Source: Streptomyces cellulosae
GTDB lineage: Bacteria > Actinomycetota > Actinomycetes > Streptomycetales > Streptomycetaceae
NCBI RefSeq assembly: GCF_000721105.1
Contig: NZ_JOEV01000045.1
Location: 14,194 to 78,193, forward strand
DNA length: 64,000 bases
Reading direction: 5' to 3'
Each line of letters opens with the position of its first letter. Position 1 is the stretch's first letter. This document shows positions 17,837 through 27,150 of this stretch, piece by piece. The notes beneath the pieces are model-generated. The model was given only the letters and a program-made list of their open reading frames with translations, did not search any database and was not told the DNA's origin. Made by a program: the position numbers and the translations under genes.

Positions 17837-19531
17837 TCAGCCGTACTCGGGCTGCCACATGGCGTCCTGGATCTGCTGGATCACGTCGTCGAGGCGGGCC
17901 CGGGCCACGCCCTCCTCGGCCGCGCGACGGACGACGGCCGCCGCGACCACGGCCGAGGAGGTGCGCAGGTTCTCCACCTCCGGCAGCAGGGCGGCGCCGG
18001 GCTCCGACAGGTCGGCGAGGCCGGCGACGGCTTCCGCCGCGGCCTGGAGCATGCCGTCGGTGATCCGCTCGGCGCCGGCCACCACGGCGCCCAGCCCGAG
18101 GCCGGGGCACAGGAGGGCGTTGTTGGCCTGGCCGATGACGTACGTGGTGCCGTCCAGCTCCACCGGAGCAACCGGGATGCCGACGGCGACCAGGGCCTTG
18201 CCGCCGGTCCACCGCAGGACGTCCGCCGGCGTGGCCTCGATCTTCTCCGTGGGGTTGGACAGCGGCAGGACGACCGGCCGGTCCACGTCACGGGCCATGG
18301 AACGCACCACGTCCTCGGTGAAGGCACCGTGCTGGGTGGACGTTCCCACCAGCACGGTCGGGTGCACGTGGTCCACCACACCCTGCAGGTCCGCCGGCCG
18401 GTCGTCGGGCCAGTCGTCGTCGGGGCGCGCGTACGGCTGCTGGTAGTCGCGCAGGTGCTCGGTGGACTGCCGCAGCAGGCCCTGGCGGTCCACGCACCAG
18501 ATACGGCGGGTGGCCTCCTCGCGGTCCAGTCCGTCGCGGACCATGGCGTCGCGCAGCTGGTCGGCGATGCCCACGCCCGCCGTCCCGGCGCCGAAGACCA
18601 CGACCCGCTGGTCCCGCATCGGCGTGCCGGTGACCCGCACCGCGTTCATCACGCAGGCCAGTGTGATCGCGCCGGTGCCCTGCATGTCGTCGTTGAAGGT
18701 GAGGATCCTCTCGCCGTACCGCTCGAGGATGCGGCGGCTGTTGCCCGGTCCGAAGTCCTCCCAGTGCAGCAGTGCGCGCGGGAACAGCTCGGTGACCGCC
18801 TCCACGAAGGCGGCGACGAACGCGTCGTACGCCTCGCCGCGCACCCTGTTGTGCCGGTTGCCGACGTACAGCGGATCGTTGAGCAGCGCCTGGTTCCCGG
18901 TGCCGACGTCGAGCATCACCGGAACGGAGCGCCCCGGGTGGATGCCCGCGGCGGCGGTGTAGACGGCCAGCTTGCCGACCGAGATCTGCATGCCGCCGAC
19001 GCCCCAGTCGCCGATGCCGAGGAGTTGCTCCGCGTCGGTCGCCACCACCAGGTCGACGTCGTCGGGACCGAGGCCGAGCGCCTGGAAGGCGGGGCGGATG
19101 TCCTGGGGCCGGTCGACGGAGAGATAGACCCCGCGCGGTCGCCGGTATTCGTGGCTGTACCGCTTGATCGCCTCGCCCACGGTCGGGTCGTACACGATCG
19201 GCAGCAGCTCGGTGAGGTGGTCGGTGAGCAGCCGGAAGTAGAGGACCTCGTTGCGGTCGTGGAGCTGCTCCAGGTACACGTTCTTCGCCAGGTCGTCCGG
19301 CTGCGCCCGCAGTTGCTCCCAGGCGCGGCGGGCCTGGAGTTCCGGGGACAGCACCGCGGGCGGCAGCGTTCCGACCAGGCCGTGCCGCTCCCGCTCCTCG
19401 TGGGTGAAGGCGACGCCCTTGTTGCCCAGCGGGTCGGCGAGCAGCGCGCGCCCGCCCGGTTTCCCGCGGCCGGTGTGACTCTTCCCCCTCGCCTGGTGAT
19501 TGTCCTGTGCACGGTTTCGGGGCGGGGTCAT
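17837..19531 (-). CDS. NAD-dependent malic enzyme
   Basis: A 564-residue malic enzyme of the long (SfcA/eukaryotic) class, which oxidatively decarboxylates malate to pyruvate and CO2. Visible motifs: VYDPTVGEAI and YRRPRGVYLS near the substrate site, GIGDWGVGGM, the signature TFNDDMQGTGAITLA (metal ligands), a nucleotide-binding GAGTAGVGIA and PLSNPTEK. Length and motif order are complete. ATG 19531 has a near-ideal ribosome site (AAGGAGAG). The N-terminal 40 residues are basic and disordered. It is cytosolic and links the TCA cycle to gluconeogenesis. The gene is divergent to the SDR operon starting at 19730. Confidence 0.94.
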   Translation of the reverse strand: MTPPRNRAQDNHQARGKSHTGRGKPGGRALLADPLGNKGVAFTHEERERHGLVGTLPPAVLSPELQARRAWEQLRAQPDDLAKNVYLEQLHDRNEVLYFRLLTDHLTELLPIVYDPTVGEAIKRYSHEYRRPRGVYLSVDRPQDIRPAFQALGLGPDDVDLVVATDAEQLLGIGDWGVGGMQISVGKLAVYTAAAGIHPGRSVPVMLDVGTGNQALLNDPLYVGNRHNRVRGEAYDAFVAAFVEAVTELFPRALLHWEDFGPGNSRRILERYGERILTFNDDMQGTGAITLACVMNAVRVTGTPMRDQRVVVFGAGTAGVGIADQLRDAMVRDGLDREEATRRIWCVDRQGLLRQSTEHLRDYQQPYARPDDDWPDDRPADLQGVVDHVHPTVLVGTSTQHGAFTEDVVRSMARDVDRPVVLPLSNPTEKIEATPADVLRWTGGKALVAVGIPVAPVELDGTTYVIGQANNALLCPGLGLGAVVAGAERITDGMLQAAAEAVAGLADLSEPGAALLPEVENLRTSSAVVAAAVVRRAAEEGVARARLDDVIQQIQDAMWQPEYG

Positions 19532-19729
19532 CGGCTCTCCTTGCGTCGCGCCACTGCCGTAGGGGCTCGTTTCCTGCCGGGCGCGCCGGGTACCCCGGTC
19601 GGCACGACAGGCGCACCGGCGCCCAAGCCTTTGCCGCTCTTTGGCGTGGCCTTCGTTCGGTACGGCGGCCCTACCGCCTCCCAGCCGGTGCGGTGATCCC
19701 CGCGATGAAAGAAAGAGGGGGATTTCCCC

Positions 19730-20572
19730 ATGCACAACCCCGCCCAGCAGCAACAGCCTCCCGGTACCGAGGCGGACCTGCGGCCCCGGGCCGACCACGG
19801 TGAGCAGAGCTACCGCGGATCGGGCCGACTGGCCGGGAAGGCAGCCGTGATCACCGGTGGTGACAGCGGCATCGGCAAGGCCGTCGCGATCGCCTACGCC
19901 CGCGAGGGCGCCGATGTCCTCCTCTCGCACCTGGACGAGGAGGAGGACGACGCCCGCGACACGGCGCGCTGGGTGGAGGAGGCCGGCCGCAAGGCGGTTC
20001 TGGTGCCCGGTGACCTGAGCGATCCCGCCCACTGCCGGGAGGTGGTGGCGCGGGCCGTCGAGGAGTTCGGCCGCATCGACGTCCTGGTCAGCAACGCGGC
20101 GTTCCAGATGTTCCGCGAGTCGATCGAGGAGGTCCCGGACGAGGAGTGGGACCACACGCTGGCGACCAACCTCAGCGCCATGTTCCACCTCTGCAAGGCG
20201 GCGGTGCCGCACATGAAGCCGGGGGCATCGGTCATCGCGTCCAGCTCGGTGAACTCCGACACGCCGCCGCCGGGCCTGCTGGCGTACAACGCGACGAAGG
20301 CGGGCCTGGCCAACATGGTCGGCTCGCTGTCCCAGTCGCTCGCCGAGCGGGGCATCCGGGTCAACAGCGTCGCCCCGGGGCCCATCTGGACGCCGCTGAT
20401 CCCCGCCACGATGCCGCCCGAGCAGGTCGAGGACTTCGGCAGCCAGACCCCGCTGGGACGGGCCGGGCAGCCGGCCGAACTCGCCCCCGTGTACGTCATG
20501 CTCGCCTCGGACGAGGCCGCGTACGTCTCGGGTGCGCGCATCGCCGTCACCGGCGGCCAGCCGATCCTCTGA
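19730..20572 (+). CDS. SDR-family oxidoreductase (stress protein 39-like)
   Basis: A 280-residue classical SDR with a ~35-residue polar N-terminal extension typical of the general stress protein 39 (YdaD/YhdF) group. The cofactor site is VITGGDSGIGKAVA; DVLVSNAAF is the NNAG-equivalent; the catalytic Ser is in ASSSVNS; YNATK carries the Tyr/Lys pair; the C-terminus has AVTGGQPIL. The substrate is unknown. It heads a same-strand group: the mannose-6-phosphate isomerase-like gene follows after 55 bases, then a hydrolase and a sugar isomerase. It could therefore be a polyol or sugar dehydrogenase in a catabolic operon (inference). Confidence 0.9.
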   Translation: MHNPAQQQQPPGTEADLRPRADHGEQSYRGSGRLAGKAAVITGGDSGIGKAVAIAYAREGADVLLSHLDEEEDDARDTARWVEEAGRKAVLVPGDLSDPAHCREVVARAVEEFGRIDVLVSNAAFQMFRESIEEVPDEEWDHTLATNLSAMFHLCKAAVPHMKPGASVIASSSVNSDTPPPGLLAYNATKAGLANMVGSLSQSLAERGIRVNSVAPGPIWTPLIPATMPPEQVEDFGSQTPLGRAGQPAELAPVYVMLASDEAAYVSGARIAVTGGQPIL

Positions 20573-20627
20573 CACCCCGTCCCCTGACACCCCGCCAGAC
20601 AGCACGTCAGCAGAACCAGGAGCGACC

Positions 20628-21704
20628 GTGGACTGGTACCCCCTGCGGCTGACCACCCCGGTCAAGCAGCACGTCTTCGGCGGCCGGGCTCTCGCCGAAC
20701 GGCTGGGCCGTACCGGCCTGCCCGACGGCCCGGTCGCCGAGACCTGGGAGGTCAGCGACGTGGACGGCGAGGGTGCGCGCGTCGCGGACGGCTCGTTGGC
20801 CGGCCGGCCGCTGCGCCGGCTCGTCGAGGACCATCCCGACGAACTCGTGGGACGCGGCTGGCGCGGCCCGCACTTCCCGGTGCTGACCAAGTTCATCGAC
20901 GGCACCGGCGCCCTCCCGGTCCATCTGCACGCCGACGACGAGACCGCACGCCGGCTGGAGGGCGAGCCCCACGGCAAGACCGAGGCGTGGCACATCCTCG
21001 ACGCGGCCCCGGGAGCCACCGCGCTGGTGGGGGTGAAGGCCGGTGTGGACCGGGACACGCTGCACCGGGCCCTGCTCGCCCAGGACTTCGACGCGGTCAT
21101 GCGCCGGCTTCCGGTACGGGCCGGGCAGACCGTCTACGTACCCGGCGGCACCCTGCACAGTTTCGGCCCCGGCACCCTGGTCTACGAGATCGAGCAGACC
21201 TCCGACATCCAGCAGCACGCCATGCGCCGGCACATGGAGGACGGCTCGGAACTGGACGACGAGGAGTGGCACACCAACCTCGGACGGCTCCTCGACGAGT
21301 GGCGTCCCGGTCCACGCCCCGAGTTCCACTCCGGCCTGAGCGTCCAGGTCGACGACGGAGTCGAGCGCACGGTGCTGTGCGCCGGCCCGTACTTCGCCCT
21401 GGAGCGGTGGCGGGCGGGCAGCACGGCCCCACTGGTGCACGACTTCTCCACCGCACTGGTCGTCAGCAACGCCGGTGCGCCGGTCACCGTTGAGTCCGGT
21501 GGCCGGTTCGAGCGGCTCGGGCGCGCCCGGAGCCTGCTGCTGCCGGCCGCCCTGGGCCGCGTACGGATCCAGGGGCCCGCCGACGTCCTCCTCGGCTACC
21601 TGCCCGACCTGGAGCAGGACATCCGCACACCACTGCTCGCGGCAGGGCACGGGGCCGCCGCCGTGGCCGCGCTCGGTGAGGGCCTCACCGGCCCCCTCAC
21701 GTAG
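20628..21704 (+). CDS. Class I mannose-6-phosphate isomerase-like protein
   Basis: A 358-residue cupin-fold protein of the class I phosphomannose isomerase group, interconverting fructose-6-phosphate and mannose-6-phosphate. Zinc-site-like residues are visible in PVHLHADDE and KTEAWHIL, with a later VPGGTLHSFGPG. Compared with enterobacterial ManA it is short, matching the compact bacillus-type enzymes. GTG 20628 follows AGGAG at a normal distance; the upstream extension in the same frame is not coding. The next gene starts 10 bases after the stop, so co-translation is likely. Another sugar-phosphate substrate cannot be excluded. Confidence 0.87.
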   Translation: MDWYPLRLTTPVKQHVFGGRALAERLGRTGLPDGPVAETWEVSDVDGEGARVADGSLAGRPLRRLVEDHPDELVGRGWRGPHFPVLTKFIDGTGALPVHLHADDETARRLEGEPHGKTEAWHILDAAPGATALVGVKAGVDRDTLHRALLAQDFDAVMRRLPVRAGQTVYVPGGTLHSFGPGTLVYEIEQTSDIQQHAMRRHMEDGSELDDEEWHTNLGRLLDEWRPGPRPEFHSGLSVQVDDGVERTVLCAGPYFALERWRAGSTAPLVHDFSTALVVSNAGAPVTVESGGRFERLGRARSLLLPAALGRVRIQGPADVLLGYLPDLEQDIRTPLLAAGHGAAAVAALGEGLTGPLT

Positions 21705-21714
21705 AAGGAGATCC

Positions 21715-22551
21715 ATGAGCACCGTCACCACCAGCGACGGCGTCACCATCCACTACGAGGAGAAGGGCACCGGCCCGCCCCTCGTCCTGCTCCACGGCTG
21801 GGGCTTCAGCGGCCGCTTCTTCACCCGCAACGTGGACGCCCTCGCCGAACACGCCCGCGTCATCACCGTCGATCTGCGCGGTCACGGCGACTCCGGCACC
21901 CCCCGCCACGGCTACCGGGTGCCGAGGCTGGCCAAGGACCTGTTCGACCTCCTCGAAGAACTCGACCTGCGTGAGGTCACCGTCCTGGGCTGGTCACTGG
22001 GCTGCCCGGTCATCTGGAGCTATCTGGAACTGTTCGGCGGTCACCGCCTGGCCCGCGCGATCTACGTCCAGCAGTCGCCCCGCCAGTACTACGCACCGGA
22101 CTGGAAGCACGCACACGCCACCTGCTACGACGAACCCTCCCTGGCCGCCCTGCAGACCCAGCTCACCTGCGACCCCCCGGCCTTCGACGAGGATCAGATC
22201 CGTACCGTCCTCGCCACCGAACCCACCGCCGCCGAGCGGGAGTTGCTGCTGGCCGAGATGGCCAAGTCGCCCCCGTACGCACGCAACGCGCTGATGGCCG
22301 ACCACACTCGCCACGACTGGCGCGACCTGTTGCCCACGATCCGCCTGCCCAGCCTGGTCCTGGTGGCACGTCAGGACAGTGTGTTCCCCTGGCAGGGCCC
22401 CGCATGGGTCGGCCAGGCGCTCCCGGATGCCCGGACCGTCTTCTTCGAGCACAGCGGCCACGCACTGTTCTTCGACGAGCCGGAGAAGTTCCACCGGGCG
22501 GTCACGGGTTTCCTGACCGACAGCGGCAACGACACGGACGTACTCGTATGA
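21715..22551 (+). CDS. Alpha/beta hydrolase
   Basis: A 278-residue alpha/beta hydrolase. It has VLLHGWGFS (oxyanion), DLRGHGDSG, the nucleophile elbow GWSLGCP, an acidic residue in VARQDSVFP and a His in HSGHALFF. The pattern is close to haloperoxidase- and lactonase-type hydrolases. The ribosome site GAAGGAG overlaps the previous stop, and the 3' end overlaps the next gene by four bases (ATGA), so it sits inside an operon with sugar-isomerase genes. A sugar lactonase or ester-cleaving role in that pathway is a guess from context only. Confidence 0.88.
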   Translation: MSTVTTSDGVTIHYEEKGTGPPLVLLHGWGFSGRFFTRNVDALAEHARVITVDLRGHGDSGTPRHGYRVPRLAKDLFDLLEELDLREVTVLGWSLGCPVIWSYLELFGGHRLARAIYVQQSPRQYYAPDWKHAHATCYDEPSLAALQTQLTCDPPAFDEDQIRTVLATEPTAAERELLLAEMAKSPPYARNALMADHTRHDWRDLLPTIRLPSLVLVARQDSVFPWQGPAWVGQALPDARTVFFEHSGHALFFDEPEKFHRAVTGFLTDSGNDTDVLV

Positions 22552-23426
22552 CTCGCATGAGCAGCCCGGCACCGCCGCCGTTCCCCTTCCCCTACGGCGT
22601 CAACCAGTTCACCACCACGCCCTGGTCCTTCGAGGAGGACCTGGCGCACTACTCCCGCCTCGGTGTCGAGGCGATCGAGCTGTGCGAGACGAAACTCGAC
22701 CAGGACCCCGACCGCGCCAAGGCGCAGCTCGCCTCGGTCGCGGAGGCGGCACTGCCGATCAGCTCGGTCCAGCCCGCCGTACGGACCGTGTTCCCCAGCG
22801 AGACCCAGCCCGAGCCCGCCGGCCGGCGTGACCGCCTGGACCGGTTTCGCCGCAGCGTGGAGCTGATCGCGCCGTTCGCCCCGGGCGCGGTCTTCGTCAC
22901 CAACACGGGGCCGGCGCCCGACGGAAATCTGCACGAGGCGATCCGCCAGGTCGTCGCCCATCACCGCGAACTGGCGGACATCGCCGCCGACCACGGCGTA
23001 CGCATCGCGCTGGAACCCCTCAATCCCGTCCTGCTCAACGCGGAGACCGCCATCTGGACCCACCGGCAGGCGCTCGGCATCGTCCAGGAGGTCGATCGCG
23101 AGAACGTGGGCGTCTGCCTCGATCTGTGGAACGTGTGGCAGGACCCGGATCTCGTCCCTCGCCTCGCCGACGCTCCCGACCGTCTGTTCCTGCTCCAGGT
23201 CAGCGACTGGCGCACACCCCGCTCGCGGATGGACCGGCGCTCGGTCGGCACCGGCGACATCCCGGTCGGCCTGCTGCTGCACGCCGCGCACGACGCCGGC
23301 TACCGCGGCCCTTGTGTCCTGGAGATCTTCTCCGACGGCGTCCCGGACTCGCTCTACGAGACGGACCTGGACGATCTTCTGCGCGCCAACCGGACGGCCC
23401 TCGAGTCGGCCTGGCGGACCGGCTGA
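22548..23426 (+). CDS. Sugar phosphate isomerase/epimerase (xylose isomerase-like TIM barrel)
   Basis: A 292-residue AP-endonuclease-2-like TIM-barrel protein. It shows the typical strands and metal-site acids: VNQFTTTPWSFEEDLAHYSRLGVEAIEL, RIALEPLNP, GVCLDLWNVW, LQVSDW and VLEIFSDG. Metal-dependent relatives epimerise keto-sugars or act on inositol intermediates. The ATG at 22548 overlaps the preceding stop as ATGA; MSSP at 22557 is an alternative start. It is the last gene of the four-gene run and a long hairpin follows at 23527. Confidence 0.87.
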   Translation: MTRMSSPAPPPFPFPYGVNQFTTTPWSFEEDLAHYSRLGVEAIELCETKLDQDPDRAKAQLASVAEAALPISSVQPAVRTVFPSETQPEPAGRRDRLDRFRRSVELIAPFAPGAVFVTNTGPAPDGNLHEAIRQVVAHHRELADIAADHGVRIALEPLNPVLLNAETAIWTHRQALGIVQEVDRENVGVCLDLWNVWQDPDLVPRLADAPDRLFLLQVSDWRTPRSRMDRRSVGTGDIPVGLLLHAAHDAGYRGPCVLEIFSDGVPDSLYETDLDDLLRANRTALESAWRTG

Positions 23427-23526
23427 GCGTGGGCGGGAGCGGGCGACCGTGTCGTCGGCCCAGCCTCGGACAAAGGCGCAGTGACGCAGCTGCCGCCGTG
23501 CGGTCACCGGACCGGAGGAGCAGGCG

Positions 23527-23557
23527 CCCGTCGCCCGTCGGGGCGACGGGCGACGGG
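23527..23557 (+). terminator. Hairpin terminator after the sugar-metabolism operon
   Basis: CCCGTCGCCCGTCG (23527-23540) pairs perfectly with CGACGGGCGACGGG (23544-23557) across a GGG loop, a 14-bp stem 100 bases after the isomerase stop. It also separates the convergent FN3 protein gene. Confidence 0.75.
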
Positions 23558-23580
23558 GTCGGGGTGTTGTCGGTGGGGCG

Positions 23581-26500
23581 TCAGTTCGAGGCGGACGCCG
23601 CCGGGCGGGTGCCGGGGACCGCCGCGTAACCCATCTGCTCGGGAGTGTCGCCGTCCTGGCCGTAGACCTGCACCCGGTAGTAGGAGGTGGCGCCGGCCGG
23701 TGCGGCGGTGTCCAGGTAGGACACGGCGGTGCCGGGCAGGGTCGAGGTCAGTTCGTCCCACACCTGGGTGGCGGGGTTCCAGCGCTGGACCGCGAACGAG
23801 GACGGCTCCGGGCACCAGTCGTTCTGGCAGGACCACGTCCAGCTGAGCAGCACACCGTCCGCCGAGCCGCTCGCGGCCAGGCTGAGGGAGGCGCCGTAGC
23901 CGTCGCCCATCCACGGCAGCACCGTCGCCTCGGAACGCACGCCGGCGGCGTCCACGGCCACGACCGCGTAATACGCGTTGGAGGAGGGGGAGGGTGCGGC
24001 GGTGTCGTTCACCGTGGTGCCCGCAACGGGCTGGTCCTGGATCCGGGTGCCGGGGTTGGCGGCGTCACTCCAGTACCGGTAGACCAGGTAGCCGGTGGCG
24101 CCGGAGACGGGCTGCCAGGACAGCACCACGTGGTCGCCGTCCTGCCGTGCGGTCAGGTCAGCGGGCCGGTCGGGACGTGCGGTGCCCTCGGCGTACGGGC
24201 GGACCGCGCAGTTGTCCTCGGAGAATCCTGAGCGGTTCCCCGCCGCGTCCACGGCGATGGTCCGGTAGCAGGAGGGCACTCCGGCCGGTGCGCCGGTGTC
24301 GGTCCAGTCCGGGGACGTCGTCGCGGGGATGTCGGCGGTCTTGATGTACACGGCGTCCGTCTCAGTGCGGCGCCAGACCTCGTAGCGGGCCGCGGCGGGG
24401 TCGCCGGCGGACCAGGTCAGCCGGATGCCGTCGGTGGTGCCCGCCGCGGACGGCATCTCGGGCGCCTGCGGGGCGGGGCCGGGCCCCTCGTTCCAGTCGG
24501 GCACGTCGATCCAGACCGGGTCGCTGTAGTTGCCCTCGAAGCCGCGCACCGTCAGGCAGTAACGGGCTTTGCGGTACGGGTCGGTGTCCAGGTAGGAGGA
24601 GTCGGCCGTGTGGAAGGTGTCGACGTTGCCGCACGGGCTGCCGTAGGTCGTGCGATGCAGGTAGTAGAGGTAGACCTCGGACGGTGGGGAGTCGTCCCAG
24701 TCGAGCAGGAGGCCGCCGTCGTCGCGGGTGGCGGTCAGCCCGGTGGGCGTGGGCGGCTTGGGCGCCGGCGGGGCCGGCCGCTTGAGCCGCACCACGGTGC
24801 CGGAGGAGCGGTTGCCCGCCTGGTCGACCGCGACGACCCGGTAGTACGGGGTGGCGTCGGCGGCGATCGGGCCGTCGGTGAGGGTGCAGCGGACCTGCTC
24901 CTCGGTGCCGGGCACGGCGTCGCACTGGGGTGTGCGGGGGCTTCCGGAGTCCGTGAACGGACCGTCGGGGCCCGCGCCACGGGTGACCTGGTAGCCGGCG
25001 AAGTCCTGCTCATAGCCGGGCCAGCCGTTGGTGGTCCAGGTCAGGATGGCGGTGGTGCCGCCCTCGGGGGCGGTGGCCTCGGGCGCGCGGGGCGCGGCGG
25101 GAGGGGTGGTGTCCGGTGGCAGCGGGCGGCTGACGGCGACCGGCTCGGTCCAGGCCGAGTACACGCGTGGCCTGCCGAGGTCGGTGGCGTCGTTGACGGC
25201 GCGCACCCGGTAGTGGCGGGTGCCGCCCGCGGGCAGGGCGGTGTCGGTGAACTGCGACGAGGTGAGCAGTGGGCTGTCGCCGGCGCGCAGGGTCCAGGGG
25301 CCTGAGGCCGAGGACGCGGACTGCACCTGATAGCTGCCGGTCAGGCCGTGCACGGGGCTGCCGACCGGGTTGTCGGCCCAGTCCAGCACGGCGTTGTCAC
25401 CGCTGAGTTCGCCCGTGAGCCCGGTGGGCTGCTGCGGCGGGTACAGCCCGGTGTCGGGACGGAGCGCGGAGGCGACGGTCATGCCGTACTCACCGGACTC
25501 GGTGGTGGCCGGGGCGGACTCGTTGCCGGCGGTGTCCACGGCCGTCACCCGGTAGTAGGCGGTGATGCCGATCGGGGCGGCCTTGTCGGCGTAGGCGTTG
25601 TCCTGGACCACTCGGGCGTCGGCGCTTCTGATCCTGGCCCAGGGGCCGCCGGGGGCGGTGGCGCGGTAGACGTGGTAGCCGGCGAAGGAGTCCTGGGTGC
25701 TGAAGTCGTCGTCCTCACTCGGCCCCCAGCTCAGGTGGTTCTCGCCGAGGTCGTCGCCGGGGTCGGGCACACCGTTGCCGTTGAGGTCGATGTCGCCGTA
25801 GCCGTCGGCTCCCAGCAGGAGCGGGTACCGCGGCGGGGTGGCGTCGGCCGGGGCGGTCGGGACGTTCGCCGAGGCGCGGGACTGGTTGCCCGCGCGGTCC
25901 ACGGCTGTGACGGCGAAGTAGTACTTGGTGCCGTTGCGCAGCCCGGTCGAGGTGAACGTGGTGCCGGTCAGCGGAGCGGAGCCACTGATCCGGTGCGCGG
26001 TGTCGGTCGCCATGGGGGTGGTGGTGGAGCGGTAGACGCGGTAACCGGCCAGATCGGCCTCGGCGTTGCGGGCCCAGCTGACCTTGGCCCGGCCGTCACC
26101 GGGCACAGCCTTCACGGAGGCGGGGGCCAGCGGGGCCACCCTGTCCGGAGTGGTCGGGGTGAGGCCGGCGGTGACGTTGGCCGAGCCCGTGACGGCCGCG
26201 TAGTCGACCCGGACGGTGTGCGTCCCGGCGGGCACGGTCACCTTGACGCTCGCGCGCTGGGTGGAGGCGTAGTCGTGCCACAGGTTGACGTAGCGCGTGC
26301 CGTCGATCCAGACCCGGATGCCGTCCTGGGCCGAGGTCTGCAGCAGGAAAGGACCGCCCCCGCCGAAGTCGCGGCGCATCGTCCAGCGGACGCCGAAGCG
26401 GTCGTTGGGCAGGGATATCCCGGCGGGATGCCCCCTGCCCCAGTTCTCGCTGACGGATGTGTCGCACAGTGACTTCCGGGGTGTGCCGGTGAGAGTGGTG

Positions 26501-26691
26501 TTGGCGTAGTAGTCGGCCTTCCACACCCCGGCGGAGCAGGTCACGGACGCGGCCGGCGCCGCGTCCGGCCGAGCCGGGGTCGGGGGCTGCACAGTGCCGG
26601 CGATGAGCGCGGCTCCGGCGGCGGCCGTCACCGGCCACAGCAACCGGCCCACCGGCCGGACCCGCGACTGCTGGGGAACGCGTCTGCCCAT
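23581..26691 (-). CDS. Secreted PA14 and multi-FN3 protein
   Basis: A protein of about 1036 residues. A basic N-terminus and hydrophobic segment (LLWPVTAAAGAALIAGTV) suggest export. Residues ~57-175 form a PA14-like beta-barrel (WKADYYANTTLTG, then NWGRGHPAGISLPNDRFGVRW and DGIRVWIDGTRYVNLW), a carbohydrate- or wall-binding module. About eight fibronectin type III domains follow, marked by repeats of TGLT/PASVKA-like strands and ending YRVTAVDxAGN. One FN3 interval holds DIDLNGNGVPDPGDD, an EF/dockerin-like Ca2+ loop. No catalytic domain is present, so an adhesive or scaffolding role is likely. Start 26691 has an imperfect ribosome site; 26703 is possible. Confidence 0.85.
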   Translation of the reverse strand: MGRRVPQQSRVRPVGRLLWPVTAAAGAALIAGTVQPPTPARPDAAPAASVTCSAGVWKADYYANTTLTGTPRKSLCDTSVSENWGRGHPAGISLPNDRFGVRWTMRRDFGGGGPFLLQTSAQDGIRVWIDGTRYVNLWHDYASTQRASVKVTVPAGTHTVRVDYAAVTGSANVTAGLTPTTPDRVAPLAPASVKAVPGDGRAKVSWARNAEADLAGYRVYRSTTTPMATDTAHRISGSAPLTGTTFTSTGLRNGTKYYFAVTAVDRAGNQSRASANVPTAPADATPPRYPLLLGADGYGDIDLNGNGVPDPGDDLGENHLSWGPSEDDDFSTQDSFAGYHVYRATAPGGPWARIRSADARVVQDNAYADKAAPIGITAYYRVTAVDTAGNESAPATTESGEYGMTVASALRPDTGLYPPQQPTGLTGELSGDNAVLDWADNPVGSPVHGLTGSYQVQSASSASGPWTLRAGDSPLLTSSQFTDTALPAGGTRHYRVRAVNDATDLGRPRVYSAWTEPVAVSRPLPPDTTPPAAPRAPEATAPEGGTTAILTWTTNGWPGYEQDFAGYQVTRGAGPDGPFTDSGSPRTPQCDAVPGTEEQVRCTLTDGPIAADATPYYRVVAVDQAGNRSSGTVVRLKRPAPPAPKPPTPTGLTATRDDGGLLLDWDDSPPSEVYLYYLHRTTYGSPCGNVDTFHTADSSYLDTDPYRKARYCLTVRGFEGNYSDPVWIDVPDWNEGPGPAPQAPEMPSAAGTTDGIRLTWSAGDPAAARYEVWRRTETDAVYIKTADIPATTSPDWTDTGAPAGVPSCYRTIAVDAAGNRSGFSEDNCAVRPYAEGTARPDRPADLTARQDGDHVVLSWQPVSGATGYLVYRYWSDAANPGTRIQDQPVAGTTVNDTAAPSPSSNAYYAVVAVDAAGVRSEATVLPWMGDGYGASLSLAASGSADGVLLSWTWSCQNDWCPEPSSFAVQRWNPATQVWDELTSTLPGTAVSYLDTAAPAGATSYYRVQVYGQDGDTPEQMGYAAVPGTRPAASASN

Positions 26692-26840
26692 CAGGGGCGT
26701 CATCCTTCCGCAAACCCGGTGCGCCACCTGCGACATGACGGCTCGAATGGTCCCCCGGGTGATCACATCTTCTGCCTCGTCGATGATGGCATGCGAACAG
26801 ATATTCGCGTGCGGAATCGTGGGGAAACTGTGCAGAAACG

Positions 26841-27150
26841 GTGTCTTCGCCTTCCGCGCCGTGCAGGGTCTCTTCGGTGCGATGCTCATGCCCAACACCC
26901 TGGCGTTGCTGCGTGTGGTGTTCCCGCCGAAGAAGTTCGGCATGGCGGTCGGCGTCTGGGCGGTGATCTCGTCCGTCGCCACCGCGCTCGGTCCGATCGT
27001 CGGCGGACTGCTCGTCCAGCACGTCAACTGGGAGTCCGTCTTCTACATCAACGCCCCCATCGGCGTGATCGCCCTGGTCTTCAGCCTGGTGGTGCTGCCG
27101 CAGTCCAAGAACGAGGCGGCAGCGAGCGAGAAGTTCGACGTGCCCGGCGT
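26841..27150 (+). pseudogene. Internal fragment of an MFS (DHA2/EmrB-type) transporter
   Basis: About 100 residues (FRAVQGLFGAMLMPNTLALL, then GMAVGVWAVISSVATALGP, VGGLLVQHVNWESVFYINAP and VVLPQSKN) match the middle of 14-helix drug/proton antiporters. Neither the N-terminal ~100 nor the C-terminal ~250 residues are present. The left edge fades near 26841; the right edge stops abruptly at about 27150, where the photolyase fragment begins on the other strand. It cannot make a transporter and is a deletion relic. Confidence 0.8.

Noticed and set aside
17837..21100. A single 1087-residue minus-strand ORF
   Set aside because: The malic enzyme has its own strong ribosome site and ATG at 19531; the part beyond is antisense to the SDR and isomerase genes.
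24610..26472. Large plus-strand ORFs within the FN3 gene
   Set aside because: Shadow frames of the FN3 protein; Gly/Val-rich composition.
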